Source: an uncultured Acetobacteraceae bacterium (lineage in GTDB: Bacteria; Pseudomonadota; Alphaproteobacteria; Acetobacterales; Acetobacteraceae). From it: a stretch of DNA of 40,580 nucleotides. The DNA lies in assembly GCA_903924985.1 (NCBI GenBank), contig CAIYDT010000213.1, forward strand, positions 1 through 40,580. The letters run 5' to 3'. The first letter of the stretch is position 1. Every line of letters starts with the position of its first letter. This document shows positions 1 to 8,531 of the stretch, in pieces. Below the pieces are notes generated by a model, which did not search any database, was not told the DNA's origin, and worked only from the letters and a program-made list of their open reading frames with translations. Position numbers and translations under genes: made by a program.

Positions 1-412
1 GTGCGACAAAACGCAAGATTGCGAATCGGCGGGCGGGGGTTCCGATTCTTTTCGGAATCCGGAAGGGGCAGTTTGGATTCTATTGTTGCGCTAAGGGTTC
101 AAGATAAAATGAGGGGATGCTTGAGATCGGGTGCTGTCACGAGCAACGTTTTCAGGAGGCGGTCCGGTCTGGCCGCGATATCGGGAAACCGCCTCTTGAA
201 TCACGTTAACGACCGAACCCCGCCACTTGACAGGTATTGGAAAAAGAACTTACAACCCAAACATTGTGATCGAACTCGGCGCTAATGAAAAAATTGGCCG
301 CCACCTTCATGAGTTCGGGGCAATGTTCCGGGACCAGGGGTATGGGTGGCATCCCTAGCGCACGTCGCTGGCATTGCGGCCCAACGAAAACCGTAAACAA
401 TGGGGACTGAAT
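1..412. other. Non-coding stretch upstream of the pilin gene
   Basis: No convincing coding region is visible here on either strand. The open frames lack ribosome binding sites and recognisable domains. The stretch is less G+C-rich than the neighbouring genes, as expected of a regulatory region. It includes an imperfect stem-loop near positions 38-60 (a TTCCGA arm facing a TCGGAA arm) without a T-run, and a promoter-like pair of hexamers at 227-256. It probably serves as the upstream region and long leader of the pilin gene. Any gene ending to the left cannot be seen. Confidence 0.5.
227..256 (+). promoter_or_regulatory. Candidate sigma-70-type promoter for the pilin gene
   Basis: A perfect -35 hexamer TTGACA (227-232) is followed after 18 bases by TACAAC (251-256), which matches TATAAT at four of six positions. 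A start near 263 would give a leader of about 150 bases before the pilin ATG at 413. This rests on hexamer matching alone. Confidence 0.4.
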
Positions 413-583
413 ATGATCGACCAAATAAAGAACTGGCTGGCGTTGGCTTCCGATCGTCGGGGCGTTACCGCACTTGAGTATGCCATTATTGCCGGCATTA
501 TCGTTGCGGTCATCGCCTTGGGCTTCGGGGTGATGGCCAGCGACATCAGCAACTCGTTCAACAACATCGGTACCAGCCTCTAG
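413..583 (+). CDS. Flp/Fap-type type IVb pilin prepilin
   Basis: A 56-residue major-pilin precursor of the Flp family, the subunit of tight-adherence pili made by Tad secretion systems. The short basic leader ends in Arg-Arg-Gly17, followed by mature residues Val-Thr-Ala-Leu-Glu-Tyr. This is the classic G-XXXXEY prepilin peptidase site with Glu at mature position 5. A hydrophobic stretch of about 20 residues follows (AIIAGIIVAVIALGFGV), then a short polar tail. Length is typical. The ATG at 413 is chosen over an upstream frame start at 374 because GGGGA (402-406) sits at the right distance. No tad, cpa or rcp genes follow: the next gene is unrelated and a terminator intervenes. The assembly machinery must therefore lie to the left or elsewhere. 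Confidence 0.9.
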   Translation: MIDQIKNWLALASDRRGVTALEYAIIAGIIVAVIALGFGVMASDISNSFNNIGTSL

Positions 584-610
584 GCAGCCTGAAAACGCCT
601 GAACCGTAAG

Positions 611-640
611 CGGGTCCGATCGAGCAGATCGGGCTCGTTT
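611..640 (+). terminator. Probable rho-independent terminator after the pilin gene
   Basis: An 11-bp stem (611-621 with 627-637, two G-T pairs) with loop GAGCA is followed by TTT. It starts 27 bases past the pilin stop, consistent with a monocistronic pilin transcript. Confidence 0.6.
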
Positions 641-713
641 CCGATTCGGCTCTGGCCCTCCTCACGGCGGGGGCGCATAATTGTGGGTGGTGCCAAGAAC
701 AGGAAACGCCCCG

Positions 714-1634
714 ATGCTCCCCACACCCGCCTTCCACCATCTGCATCTGAATTCCGTCGACCCCGATGCCGCCATCGGGTTCTATACGCGGCAATTCCCC
801 AGCACCGCCGCCGGCACCTGGGGCGGCCATAAGGCGCTGCTGTCGCCCAACGACGTTATGATCTTGTTCAACACGGTCGACACCCCACCCGCCCTGTCGC
901 CCCCCAGCGCCATCTGGCACTTCGGCTGGCACGTCACCGACGTCCGCGGCAACATCGCCACCTACCGGGTGCGGCCCGAGGTGACGCTCCGCCCCTTGTA
1001 CACCACCGATGAGGGCGGCTACGTCCTGATCAACAGCGACACCTGGCCAGCCCCGAAAGGTGGGGCGCCTGGGCTGACGCGGGTGCAGATCGAACAGGCC
1101 AAAGCGGCCAATGTGCAACCGGTGGGCGGCGGCGGATTCGCCTATATGGACGGGCCGGAGGGCGCCCTGGTCGAATACGTCGGCGACTTCCCCGCCGAAC
1201 ACTTCGACCACGTGCATTTATGGCAGGAGGATCCCTTCGCTGCCCTGGACTGGTACCAAACCCACCTTAACGCCCCGGTGCGTGCCGGATTCACGCCTCC
1301 GACGGCGGAGGAACGGAAGCTCAAACGCGGCGCCGAAAGGTCCTGGCCGTCGTTGACCCAGGACGGCATGTTCCGCGATCCGCGTGCAGGCGTGGTGTTT
1401 GGGGACGTGGTGCTGACCTGGTACGGCAACCAGTGGGATCGGCCGTTGGTGCCCTCGCGGGGGCAGTTGCAGGACCACATCGCGTTCGCGGTTGCCAATC
1501 TGGATGCGTGGGAGGGCAAGCTGCGGGGCGAGGGGGTCACGTTTCTCGAACAGTCCTACAAGCTGGGCGACACAAGGGCGTTCATGATCGAAGGGCCGAG
1601 TCGGGAGGCAATTGAGCTGGTCGAGGTCAAATAG
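714..1634 (+). CDS. VOC-superfamily (glyoxalase/dioxygenase-fold) protein
   Basis: A 306-residue protein built from vicinal-oxygen-chelate modules. The first begins with a beta strand FHHLHLNS around residues 7-14. A second is seen around FDHVHLWQEDPFAALDWY, and a third segment DHIAFAVANLDAWEGKL carries the usual strand-helix pattern. His residues at the strand starts and Glu at ends such as ALVEYVGDF and AIELVEV are candidate metal ligands. Family members include extradiol dioxygenases, glyoxalases and fosfomycin-resistance proteins; the substrate cannot be assigned. The ATG at 714 has AGGAA at 701-705, so the earlier TTG at 681 is not used. The 3' end overlaps the converging ATPase gene by eight bases. 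Confidence 0.8.
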   Translation: MLPTPAFHHLHLNSVDPDAAIGFYTRQFPSTAAGTWGGHKALLSPNDVMILFNTVDTPPALSPPSAIWHFGWHVTDVRGNIATYRVRPEVTLRPLYTTDEGGYVLINSDTWPAPKGGAPGLTRVQIEQAKAANVQPVGGGGFAYMDGPEGALVEYVGDFPAEHFDHVHLWQEDPFAALDWYQTHLNAPVRAGFTPPTAEERKLKRGAERSWPSLTQDGMFRDPRAGVVFGDVVLTWYGNQWDRPLVPSRGQLQDHIAFAVANLDAWEGKLRGEGVTFLEQSYKLGDTRAFMIEGPSREAIELVEVK

Positions 1635-4600
1635 AAGGTCCGGGCAGACGTTGTACCGCCGCGCCCGGCTGCGCGGCGGCCAGCGCCGCGATGTGGTCAT
1701 GGTGGGTGAACAGGATCACCTGGGTGCTCCGACCGAGTTCAGCCAGAAGCCACAACGCGGCAGTAGCGCGCCCGTCGTCGAAATTCACCAGCAGATCGTC
1801 GGCGATGAAGGGCAATGGTTCCGACCGGGCGACATGGGCTTCGACGGCGGCGACCCGCAGCGCCAGGTACAGCTGATCGCGAGTCCCTTCGCTGAGGCCG
1901 TCGATCGGGCATTCCGATCCGTCGTCGTACACCGCGAGCAGCAGGGAGCGTCCGGCGGCGTCCTGATCGACGCCGAGGCGCCGGTAGCGCCCGCCGGTCA
2001 GCAGCGCGAAATGGGCGCTGGCGGAGCGGAGCAGCGGGTCCTGCTGTTCCGCCCGGAACCGGTCGATCCCGGCCTTCAGCAGCACCCGAGCGACGTGCAG
2101 CCGGGCGTATCGTTCGGCGGTGGCGCGCGCCTCGGCCAAGGCATCCTCGGCTTCCTGGGCTTTGGCCGCCGCGTCGTGTCCGGCGCACATCTCGGCCAGG
2201 GTGGCTTCGGCGCGGGTGCGTTCGGCGCTGAGGCTTTCTCGCCGGTCGCCGAGGACCGCCATCCGGTCGCCGATTTCGGCCAGCTGCGCGGCGGCGGAGT
2301 CGGGATCCATGCCGGCCGATTCGGCGCGCAGATCGGCCTCGGGCAATCCGTCGCCCGACGCCAGTAGATTCTGCTCTCGCACCGCGATGTCCCTCGCGGC
2401 GGAATCGCGCTTCCAGGCCTGTTCGATGATCCGCGCCAGGGCCCCATTGTCTTCGGCCCCGGCGGCGGAGCGGAGCGCGGCCAGGTCGGCCTCGGCCTCG
2501 TCGTGCTGGCGCGTCGCGGTCTCCGCCGCCGTGGCATGCACGGCAATGTGAGCCGACAGCTCGGCGGCCGTCTGTTCGGCGGCCAACGCATCCGCCAGCC
2601 GCCGCGTCGCTCGGGCCGCGATGGCCGGCGCCGGATCGCCCCGGTCGGGTTCGCCCCGGTCGGGTTCGCCGAGATGTGCGCGCACGGCTTCCGCCGCCTG
2701 GGCGAAATCCACGGAGGTCGCGGACATCGCGATGACGCGGTCCTCATCGGATCGCCAGGCCGGCGCGGCTTCGGCGATGCGGGACCAGGCGCCGAGCGCG
2801 GCTTCCGCGACGTCGGTGGAGGCATCGGAGGCCAGCCCGAGCGCCGTCGCGGCGGTGGCCCACTTCCCGGCCCAGTCGTCGAGCGCGGCGGAGGCAGTTT
2901 CGGCGGCGGCCCGCAGGTCCGGCAGCTGCGCTTCCTCGCGTGCCAGGGCTTCCGAGCGCCGCTGATCTGCCGCCGCTTCGGCCTCGGCGGCGGCGCATGC
3001 GGTTTCGGCCCGCAGCAGCAGAGTCGCGAGCGGTTCCAAACCGGCGCTCTGCCCTGCCAGGGCCTGACGCGCCCGCTCTCGCCGTGCGGCGAGGCCGTCG
3101 CGTCGCTGGCAGGCTTCGGCAGCGCTTTCAGCGCGTTGCAGCACCTCGGCCCGCTGGTGGCGCCATTCGGCCATCGCGGCGGGCGAGTCGGGGGTAACGC
3201 CCGCCGGTTCCCAAAGGGCACGCCACGCGGCTTCCGCGCCGGTTGCCGCCGCTTCGGCGTCCGCCAGGGCGGATTCTGCTTCAGTGCGCCTTATGCGCAA
3301 TTGGTCCCGGCTGGCCGTCGCGGTCAGAAAGTCGGCTACCCGTTGCGCGTCGTCAGCGCGCCGGTCCGCCAGCCGGTCGGCATCGTCGCGCAGGGTTTCG
3401 AACGCGCCGACCGAGTGACCGCCGCTTGGTGCCACCCCGCCTTCGAGCGCGGATCGCAGCACAAGCCAAACCCGGTCCCGCTGCTCTCGCGCCACCGCCA
3501 CCGCGTCCGGCGTGGGAACGATCTCCCCTTCGGACAGCCGAGCGATTTCTGCCTCGATCGCCGCCTGTTCGCCGATCAGCTGCGCGACCGTTGCTTGGGA
3601 CACGGTCAGAGTCTTCGCTGCCTGGTCCAGGCGCGCCGCCGCCGCATTCGCCGCTGCCGGCAGGGGGATCGGGCAGGCTTCCAGCGCAGCGGCGTTGCCG
3701 GTCCACAGCGGCAGGGCCGACAGGGCTGCCGCCGTCGCGCGTTCCGCGGTCTCGGCCGCCCGCACCTCCTGGTCGTGCTGGGCATCGAGCGGCCCCTCGG
3801 CCCGCACCGCCTCGATGGTCCCGCGCGCTAAGGCGGGGGCCGGCGGGGCCGGTGCGGCCTCCACCGCCGCCGCCGCGCGATCCCGCCGCCGTTGCGCCGT
3901 GGCCAGGTTTTCCCGTGCGGCCGCCGCTTTCGCCGCCAGTTCCGCGCGCTGGGCGATCAGACGCTGCACCGTGCGGCGTGCCCCGGCGGTCGGCACGGCA
4001 TCCCGAGCGGCCTCCGGCGCGCGGTCCAGACCGAGGTCCAGCAGCGCGTCCACCACCTTCGCCCGATGCGACGCGGCGGCTGCGCGTACTTTCGGTAGAT
4101 CGTTCTCGGCCTGGACTGCGATCGGCCGTCCTTCCGCCAGGGCGTCGATCGCGTCCCGCACGGCCAGCGCCGCGGGATCGCGGGGCAGCGCTGCCCGTTC
4201 GGCGGTCAGGCGTTCGGCCGCCTCGGCCTCCCGCGCCGCATCCCGCGCGGCTTCCCGCCGGGCGGTATCGGCGGTCTCGAGCCGGGTGGTGGCATCGGCG
4301 GGCAGATACGGCACGTCCTTCAGGGCTTCCACCACCGCTCGGGATGCATCCAGCGCCGCGAGCACCTGCGCTACCCGGCGCACCCGTTGCAGTTTGTTAT
4401 TTTCCGTGGCGAGGGTTCGGGATTCCGCCTGCACGTCGGCCAGCGCGGCGACGGCGGCGGTGTGCGCGGTTTCCGCTTCCTGCCAGGCGCGCGGGGCGAT
4501 GGCGCGTTCGTCGGTCGCCCGTTGCGCCAGCCGCCAGGCATCGGCTGCTTCCGACAAACGCCGCTTGCCGCGCCCGTCGCCGACCAAAGACCGCGCTTCC

Positions 4601-5094
4601 TCATCCAGGCTGTTGAGCGCCGCGCGCAGATTCAGCAGGCCGGCGCCGGCCAGCAGGCTTTCCCCGGCATCCCCGCCGCTGCGCAGGAGGGATTCCGCGC
4701 CCGCCCGTAGCCGGGCGCTGTCCAGACCGAAGCCTTGTTCAAAATACTCCCGGCTGGCACCGCCCAGGAGGCGGCGCATGGTGTCTTCGGGCACCGGTTG
4801 GTCGGCCGCGTCGGTCAGGGTGTTGTTGCGGCCTTTGCGGCGGATGAAATCGCCCTGGGTGCCGTCTTGCGCCGTCAGTGAAAAGCCGATCCGCAGGCGG
4901 GGGCCGCCATGGAGAAAATCGTAATCGGTGCGGTGACCGAACCCGAACAGCGCGTCGGCGATGGCGGCGAGGGCGGTGGACTTACCCGCCTCATTGGCGC
5001 CATGCACGACGTGCAGCGTGGCGTCGGGCGGGAACACCAGCGTGCGATCCGCCAAATGCCCGTAGCGCAGCAGATCGAGGCGGCGGAGCTTCAT
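1627..5094 (-). CDS. YhaN/SbcC-like AAA ATPase with long coiled coil
   Basis: A 1155-residue SMC/Rad50-type ATPase of the YhaN group (COG4717). The N terminus starts with a beta strand (MKLRRLDLLRYGHL) and a Walker A GANEAGKST at residues 32-40. The C terminus carries the signature LSEGTRDQLYLALR (about 1067), Walker B PFIADDLLVNFDD (about 1095-1107) and a switch-like ILFTHHDH. The middle 800 residues are extremely Ala/Arg/Glu-rich, as in an intramolecular coiled coil. Such proteins work with an SbcD-like nuclease in DNA end processing or repair. The ATG at 5094 overlaps the stop of the upstream nuclease gene as ATGA, which suggests translational coupling. The longer open frame upstream of that ATG is antisense-like and rejected. 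A 15-bp tandem duplication lies within the coil. Confidence 0.9.
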   Translation of the reverse strand: MKLRRLDLLRYGHLADRTLVFPPDATLHVVHGANEAGKSTALAAIADALFGFGHRTDYDFLHGGPRLRIGFSLTAQDGTQGDFIRRKGRNNTLTDAADQPVPEDTMRRLLGGASREYFEQGFGLDSARLRAGAESLLRSGGDAGESLLAGAGLLNLRAALNSLDEEARSLVGDGRGKRRLSEAADAWRLAQRATDERAIAPRAWQEAETAHTAAVAALADVQAESRTLATENNKLQRVRRVAQVLAALDASRAVVEALKDVPYLPADATTRLETADTARREAARDAAREAEAAERLTAERAALPRDPAALAVRDAIDALAEGRPIAVQAENDLPKVRAAAASHRAKVVDALLDLGLDRAPEAARDAVPTAGARRTVQRLIAQRAELAAKAAAARENLATAQRRRDRAAAAVEAAPAPPAPALARGTIEAVRAEGPLDAQHDQEVRAAETAERATAAALSALPLWTGNAAALEACPIPLPAAANAAAARLDQAAKTLTVSQATVAQLIGEQAAIEAEIARLSEGEIVPTPDAVAVAREQRDRVWLVLRSALEGGVAPSGGHSVGAFETLRDDADRLADRRADDAQRVADFLTATASRDQLRIRRTEAESALADAEAAATGAEAAWRALWEPAGVTPDSPAAMAEWRHQRAEVLQRAESAAEACQRRDGLAARRERARQALAGQSAGLEPLATLLLRAETACAAAEAEAAADQRRSEALAREEAQLPDLRAAAETASAALDDWAGKWATAATALGLASDASTDVAEAALGAWSRIAEAAPAWRSDEDRVIAMSATSVDFAQAAEAVRAHLGEPDRGEPDRGDPAPAIAARATRRLADALAAEQTAAELSAHIAVHATAAETATRQHDEAEADLAALRSAAGAEDNGALARIIEQAWKRDSAARDIAVREQNLLASGDGLPEADLRAESAGMDPDSAAAQLAEIGDRMAVLGDRRESLSAERTRAEATLAEMCAGHDAAAKAQEAEDALAEARATAERYARLHVARVLLKAGIDRFRAEQQDPLLRSASAHFALLTGGRYRRLGVDQDAAGRSLLLAVYDDGSECPIDGLSEGTRDQLYLALRVAAVEAHVARSEPLPFIADDLLVNFDDGRATAALWLLAELGRSTQVILFTHHDHIAALAAAQPGAAVQRLPGPSI
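2641..2670 (-). repeat. 15-bp perfect tandem duplication inside the ATPase gene
   Basis: Two identical 15-base units (CCGGTCGGGTTCGCC on the plus strand, 2641-2655 and 2656-2670), with a degenerate partial copy just before at 2632-2640. In the protein they give Gly-Glu-Pro-Asp-Arg twice in the coiled-coil region, so the frame is preserved. This looks like a local slippage duplication. Confidence 0.9.
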
Positions 5095-6302
5095 CGCTGG
5101 TCCGTCGCCGCGATGGCGCCGGCGGCAAGCTGCCACGCCTCTTCGGCCAGTCGCCGCAGCCCATCTTCGTCCGTTTGCAGGTCGAGGTCCGCTCGGGCCG
5201 GGGCCGGCACCTTCTGACGCAGCGAGTCGAATTCGTCGCGCAGTTTGGCCACGATGTCGGGATCGCCCAGACCCGCGAAGAAGACATCCCGCAGTTCGGC
5301 CAGATTGCCGCTGTCCGTCGTCGCGACGGGGCGCGTGCGCCGTTTCACCGCCTCGATCCAAAGCGTGCCGCCGGCCTCGATCGCGGCGTTGCGGCATTCG
5401 GCGGCCAGATGGTCAGTGTCGGTCCGCAGGTCGCTCGTGCCGGTCAGCGTCAGGCGGGCGAGGACCGGGCGGTCTTCGGCGTCGGTAATCGCGGTCCGGA
5501 CCTGGTCGGCGACGGCGGCGATCAGGGCGGTTTCGTCCAGGCCGGTCGCGTCGACCTCCAGCGATGCCCAGCGGAGGACATCCACCGGCCGGTGTTCGAC
5601 GGCCACGATCTGGCGGTCCTCGACGGTGACCAGGTTGCAGCCTTTGGGGCCGGTCTCTTTCGGGTGGCGGCCTTGCAGGTTGCCGGGGAAAACAATCCAT
5701 GGCCGTTCGGCCAGCACCTGACGGAGATGGATGTGGCCGAGCGCCCAGTAATCGTAATCTTTCAGTGTGAGGCGGGCGGGGTCGCAGGGGGCGTACACCT
5801 CATGATCCCCAGGGCTCATGCCGGAAGTGTGTAACACCCCTATGTTGAGCATCCTTGGAAGCGGCGCCGGGTAGCCGGCGGACAAATCCTCCGGCACCGC
5901 GCGGTTGGGGAACGAATGCCCGTGCAGCGCGACTTCCAGTTCGGGCAGGGTGAACGTCTCGCATGTGCGGGAGGAGAATTCGCGCACGTTCTCCGGCAGC
6001 TTCAGCCCCCGAGTGATCACCGAACGCGCGTCGTGGTTGCCGCGCAGCAAGAAACAGGGGCGGGCGAGGCGACGCATTTCCTCGGCGAAAAACAGGCCGG
6101 TGGAGAAGTCCTTCCAGTCTCCGTCGTACAGGTCCCCGGCGATCAGGACGAAGGCCACGTCCTCGTCACGGGCGAGGTCGATCATCCGGGAGAAGGCGCG
6201 GCGGGTGCAGTGGCGGATCGTATCCTCGGGCAGATCGTCGCGCGCCCGAAGGCCGGCGAGCGGGCTATCCAGGTGGATGTCGGCCGCGTGGATGAATTTC
6301 AT
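5091..6302 (-). CDS. SbcD/YhaO-like DNA repair exonuclease (calcineurin-type phosphoesterase)
   Basis: A 403-residue metallophosphoesterase of the Mre11/SbcD/YhaO group (COG0420). The diagnostic motifs are present in order: Asp8-x-His10 in HAADIHLDSP, GDLYD at 56-60, GNHD at 88-91, GVLHTSG in the middle and GHIHLRQ after about residue 195. All metal-binding and catalytic residues of the family are therefore present. The family cuts DNA ends in an ATP-dependent complex with a Rad50-like partner, which is exactly the next gene, joined by an ATGA overlap. The start ATG at 6302 lies 21 bases beyond the stop of the MFS gene on the same strand. No obvious Shine-Dalgarno is seen, so coupling with the upstream gene is possible. 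Confidence 0.92.
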   Translation of the reverse strand: MKFIHAADIHLDSPLAGLRARDDLPEDTIRHCTRRAFSRMIDLARDEDVAFVLIAGDLYDGDWKDFSTGLFFAEEMRRLARPCFLLRGNHDARSVITRGLKLPENVREFSSRTCETFTLPELEVALHGHSFPNRAVPEDLSAGYPAPLPRMLNIGVLHTSGMSPGDHEVYAPCDPARLTLKDYDYWALGHIHLRQVLAERPWIVFPGNLQGRHPKETGPKGCNLVTVEDRQIVAVEHRPVDVLRWASLEVDATGLDETALIAAVADQVRTAITDAEDRPVLARLTLTGTSDLRTDTDHLAAECRNAAIEAGGTLWIEAVKRRTRPVATTDSGNLAELRDVFFAGLGDPDIVAKLRDEFDSLRQKVPAPARADLDLQTDEDGLRRLAEEAWQLAAGAIAATDQR

Positions 6303-6323
6303 GCGGCAACGGTAGCGTGGGTG

Positions 6324-7685
6324 TCAGCGCGCCGCCAGCCGGCTGAAACTCACCGCCGCCGCCACAGTCGCGGCCATCGCCGAGATCAGCAGCGCGGTCA
6401 CTGGCCCGGTCTCCGGCAGAGCCGCGAAGACCAACGCCACCAGCGCGGCCCCGGTGGTTTGCCCGAACAGCCGCGACGTCGCCTGCATGCCGCTCGCCCC
6501 GCCCGCGCGGTGCGGCGGCGCGGACCCGATGATCGCCCGGTTATTGGGCGTGTTGAAGAAGCCGAATCCGATGCCGGACAGGGTCATCCGCCAGGCGATG
6601 TCGAACGTCGTGGGATGATCCGGCAGGAAGCCCATCAGCCCCGTCCCCACCGCCATCAGCGTCATGCCGCAACCGCCCAGCAGCCCGGCGGGGTAGCGAT
6701 CCGCCATGCGGCCGGCGAAGGGGGCGATGACTGCGACGCTCAGGGGCCAGGGGGTCATCAGCAGCCCGGTCGTCACCTGGTTCAAGCCAAGCGTGTGCTG
6801 GAACAGGAAGGGCAGCGCCACCACCGCCATGCCCTGGGATATGAAGGAGCAGATGGAGCTCGCGACGGACAGCGCGAACAGCGGGATGCGCAGCAGGTCG
6901 ACCGGCAGCAGCGGCGCGGTGCGGCTGAGCTGGCGCACCACCAGGAAGGCGCCGATTCCCAATCCGGAGGCGATTTCCAGTCCGATCAGGATGGGCGCGT
7001 CGCCGTGCCCCATCTCGGAGATGCCGATCAGCAGCAGCCCGAAGGCGGCGGCTTGCAGCAGAGCGCTGGCGACGTCGAATTTACCTCGGGTGCGTGGCGT
7101 GTTCGGCAGATGATGCCACGCGATGATAATGGCCAGAATGCCCAGCGGCACGTTCACCGCGAAGAGCCAGGGCCAATGCGCGACGGACAGGATGGCGGAG
7201 GCTACTGACGGGCCGATGGCCGAGGCCGTCGATCCGATGGTGGCGTTCAGCCCGACGCCTCGGCCCAGCCAGGCGCGCGGGTAAATAAAGCGGACGAGGG
7301 CGCCGTTGACGCTCATGATTCCGGCGGCGCCGACGCCCTGGACGATGCGGGCGACGATCAGGACGGGCAGGGTGGACGACAGCGCGCAAAACAGCGAGGC
7401 GATGGTGAACAGGATCAGCCCGCCTTTGTAGACGCGCTTGTAGCCGTAGATTTCGCCCAACGACGCCAGCGGCAGCAACGACACCGTGACCGCGAGCTGG
7501 AACGCATTCACGACCCAGATCGACCCGGCGGGGGAGGTATGCACATCCCGCGCGATTGTCGGCAGCGCGACGTTGGCGATGGCACCGTTCAGAACGGCGA
7601 GAATCAGGCCGAGGGCGATGGTGAGGATGGCCCAGTAGCGTTGCGGAAGGGGGACGCCGTCTGGGGTGGGGAGGGTGGCGGACAT
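6324..7685 (-). CDS. DHA2-type MFS multidrug/solute exporter
   Basis: A 453-residue inner-membrane transporter of the major facilitator superfamily, drug:H+ antiporter-2 (EmrB/QacA-like) group. Features are a motif-A-like loop GEIYGYKRVYKGG after the second membrane segment, TM1 with NGAIANVALPTIARDV typical of the group, and a motif-C-like GSTASAIGPSVASAIL. About 12-14 hydrophobic segments run to the C terminus. The substrate is unknown. It lies upstream of the nuclease/ATPase pair on the same strand with a 21-base gap, so the three may share a transcript, though a functional link is not evident. No regulator gene is adjacent. Confidence 0.88.
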   Translation of the reverse strand: MSATLPTPDGVPLPQRYWAILTIALGLILAVLNGAIANVALPTIARDVHTSPAGSIWVVNAFQLAVTVSLLPLASLGEIYGYKRVYKGGLILFTIASLFCALSSTLPVLIVARIVQGVGAAGIMSVNGALVRFIYPRAWLGRGVGLNATIGSTASAIGPSVASAILSVAHWPWLFAVNVPLGILAIIIAWHHLPNTPRTRGKFDVASALLQAAAFGLLLIGISEMGHGDAPILIGLEIASGLGIGAFLVVRQLSRTAPLLPVDLLRIPLFALSVASSICSFISQGMAVVALPFLFQHTLGLNQVTTGLLMTPWPLSVAVIAPFAGRMADRYPAGLLGGCGMTLMAVGTGLMGFLPDHPTTFDIAWRMTLSGIGFGFFNTPNNRAIIGSAPPHRAGGASGMQATSRLFGQTTGAALVALVFAALPETGPVTALLISAMAATVAAAVSFSRLAAR

Positions 7686-7757
7686 TAGGCAGCTATGAGG
7701 GTGTTGCGCACCTGCCCCTCGTTATCATGACGGTACTGAGCCGCGGCGCGCCAGCTT

Positions 7758-8495
7758 TCAGACATCGGGCTTACGGGCGATGTAGAGCCACTCGTCGCGC
7801 AGCAGGCCGTAGCGGACCTCTTCCTCCGGCGTCATGCGGAAGGTTTCCACCGCGAAGCCTGCCTCGGTCAGCCTGTCGGCGAAGTCCAGGCCATAGTACC
7901 GCAGGTGATCGTGTGCGCTGAAATGCGCCCAGCGTTCGGCTTTGCCGGTGATCGCGGGGTTCTCGTATGTCGATTGACGGGTGGCGTTGATGGGCACCGT
8001 GAACAGTCCGATCCCGCCGGGTTTCAACAACCGGAACAGTTCCCGCATCGCCTTCCGGTCGTCGGGAATGTGCTCCAGCACGTGGTTGGCCATCACCACA
8101 TCGTACGACGCGTCGGGCAAATGGATGTCCGTGATGTCGAGCTGGTGGGTCACGCCCTCCTGCATCAGATCGGCGGTCTCGTACAATGGATTGCCGGCCA
8201 TCCGCCGCATGATGACCTTCTCGGGCGCGAAATGCAGGATGCGCTTGCCGGCCAGCTTGTCACCGCCGCCCTCGATGACCCAGAGGTGCAGCAGCCGGTG
8301 GCGTTCGCGGGATCCGCAGCTCAGGCAGCGGGCGTCCCAGCGGCCGGGGTGGCCGACGCTGATGAACACACCATGGTAGCCGCAGATCGGGCATGTGCGA
8401 TCCAACCGACCGGCGCGGAACTGCCGGCGGTCGTTCAGCCACGCCCCCGCCAGCCGGCGAAGGCGGGTCCAATACCCGAGCCCGCCGTTACTCAT
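7758..8495 (-). CDS. SAM-dependent class I methyltransferase with N-terminal zinc ribbon
   Basis: About 245 residues. An N-terminal zinc-ribbon-like segment has two Cys pairs: CPIC (35 and 38 counted from this start) and CLSC (57 and 60), the latter followed by GSRERHR. A Rossmann methyltransferase domain follows, with KRILHFAPEK in the motif I position, DVVMANHVLEHIPDD (motif IV/post) and LLKPGGIGLFTVPI. This arrangement occurs in uncharacterised methyltransferases of glycan and surface-structure loci, but the acceptor cannot be named. The ATG at 8495 is preferred over a GTG at 8510; neither has a good Shine-Dalgarno. It is 36 bases downstream of the PuuE-like gene on the same strand and probably cotranscribed. 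Confidence 0.85.
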   Translation of the reverse strand: MSNGGLGYWTRLRRLAGAWLNDRRQFRAGRLDRTCPICGYHGVFISVGHPGRWDARCLSCGSRERHRLLHLWVIEGGGDKLAGKRILHFAPEKVIMRRMAGNPLYETADLMQEGVTHQLDITDIHLPDASYDVVMANHVLEHIPDDRKAMRELFRLLKPGGIGLFTVPINATRQSTYENPAITGKAERWAHFSAHDHLRYYGLDFADRLTEAGFAVETFRMTPEEEVRYGLLRDEWLYIARKPDV

Positions 8496-8531
8496 GAAAT
8501 TTTGCTGCACTGCGGCATAAACCGGGAGGTA

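Noticed and set aside
1..285. Open frame at the left edge on the plus strand
   Set aside because: No homology, no ribosome binding site visible and non-coding-like composition; best seen as the upstream region of the pilin gene.
2503..4924. Long plus-strand open frames across the YhaN-like gene
   Set aside because: Antisense shadows of an Ala/Arg-rich coiled-coil gene; composition is Arg/Pro/Ser-skewed and no domain is visible.
5091..6302. Possible anti-phage role for the nuclease-ATPase pair
   Set aside because: Both members match the common YhaO/YhaN (SbcD/SbcC-like) repair type and no other defence gene is nearby.
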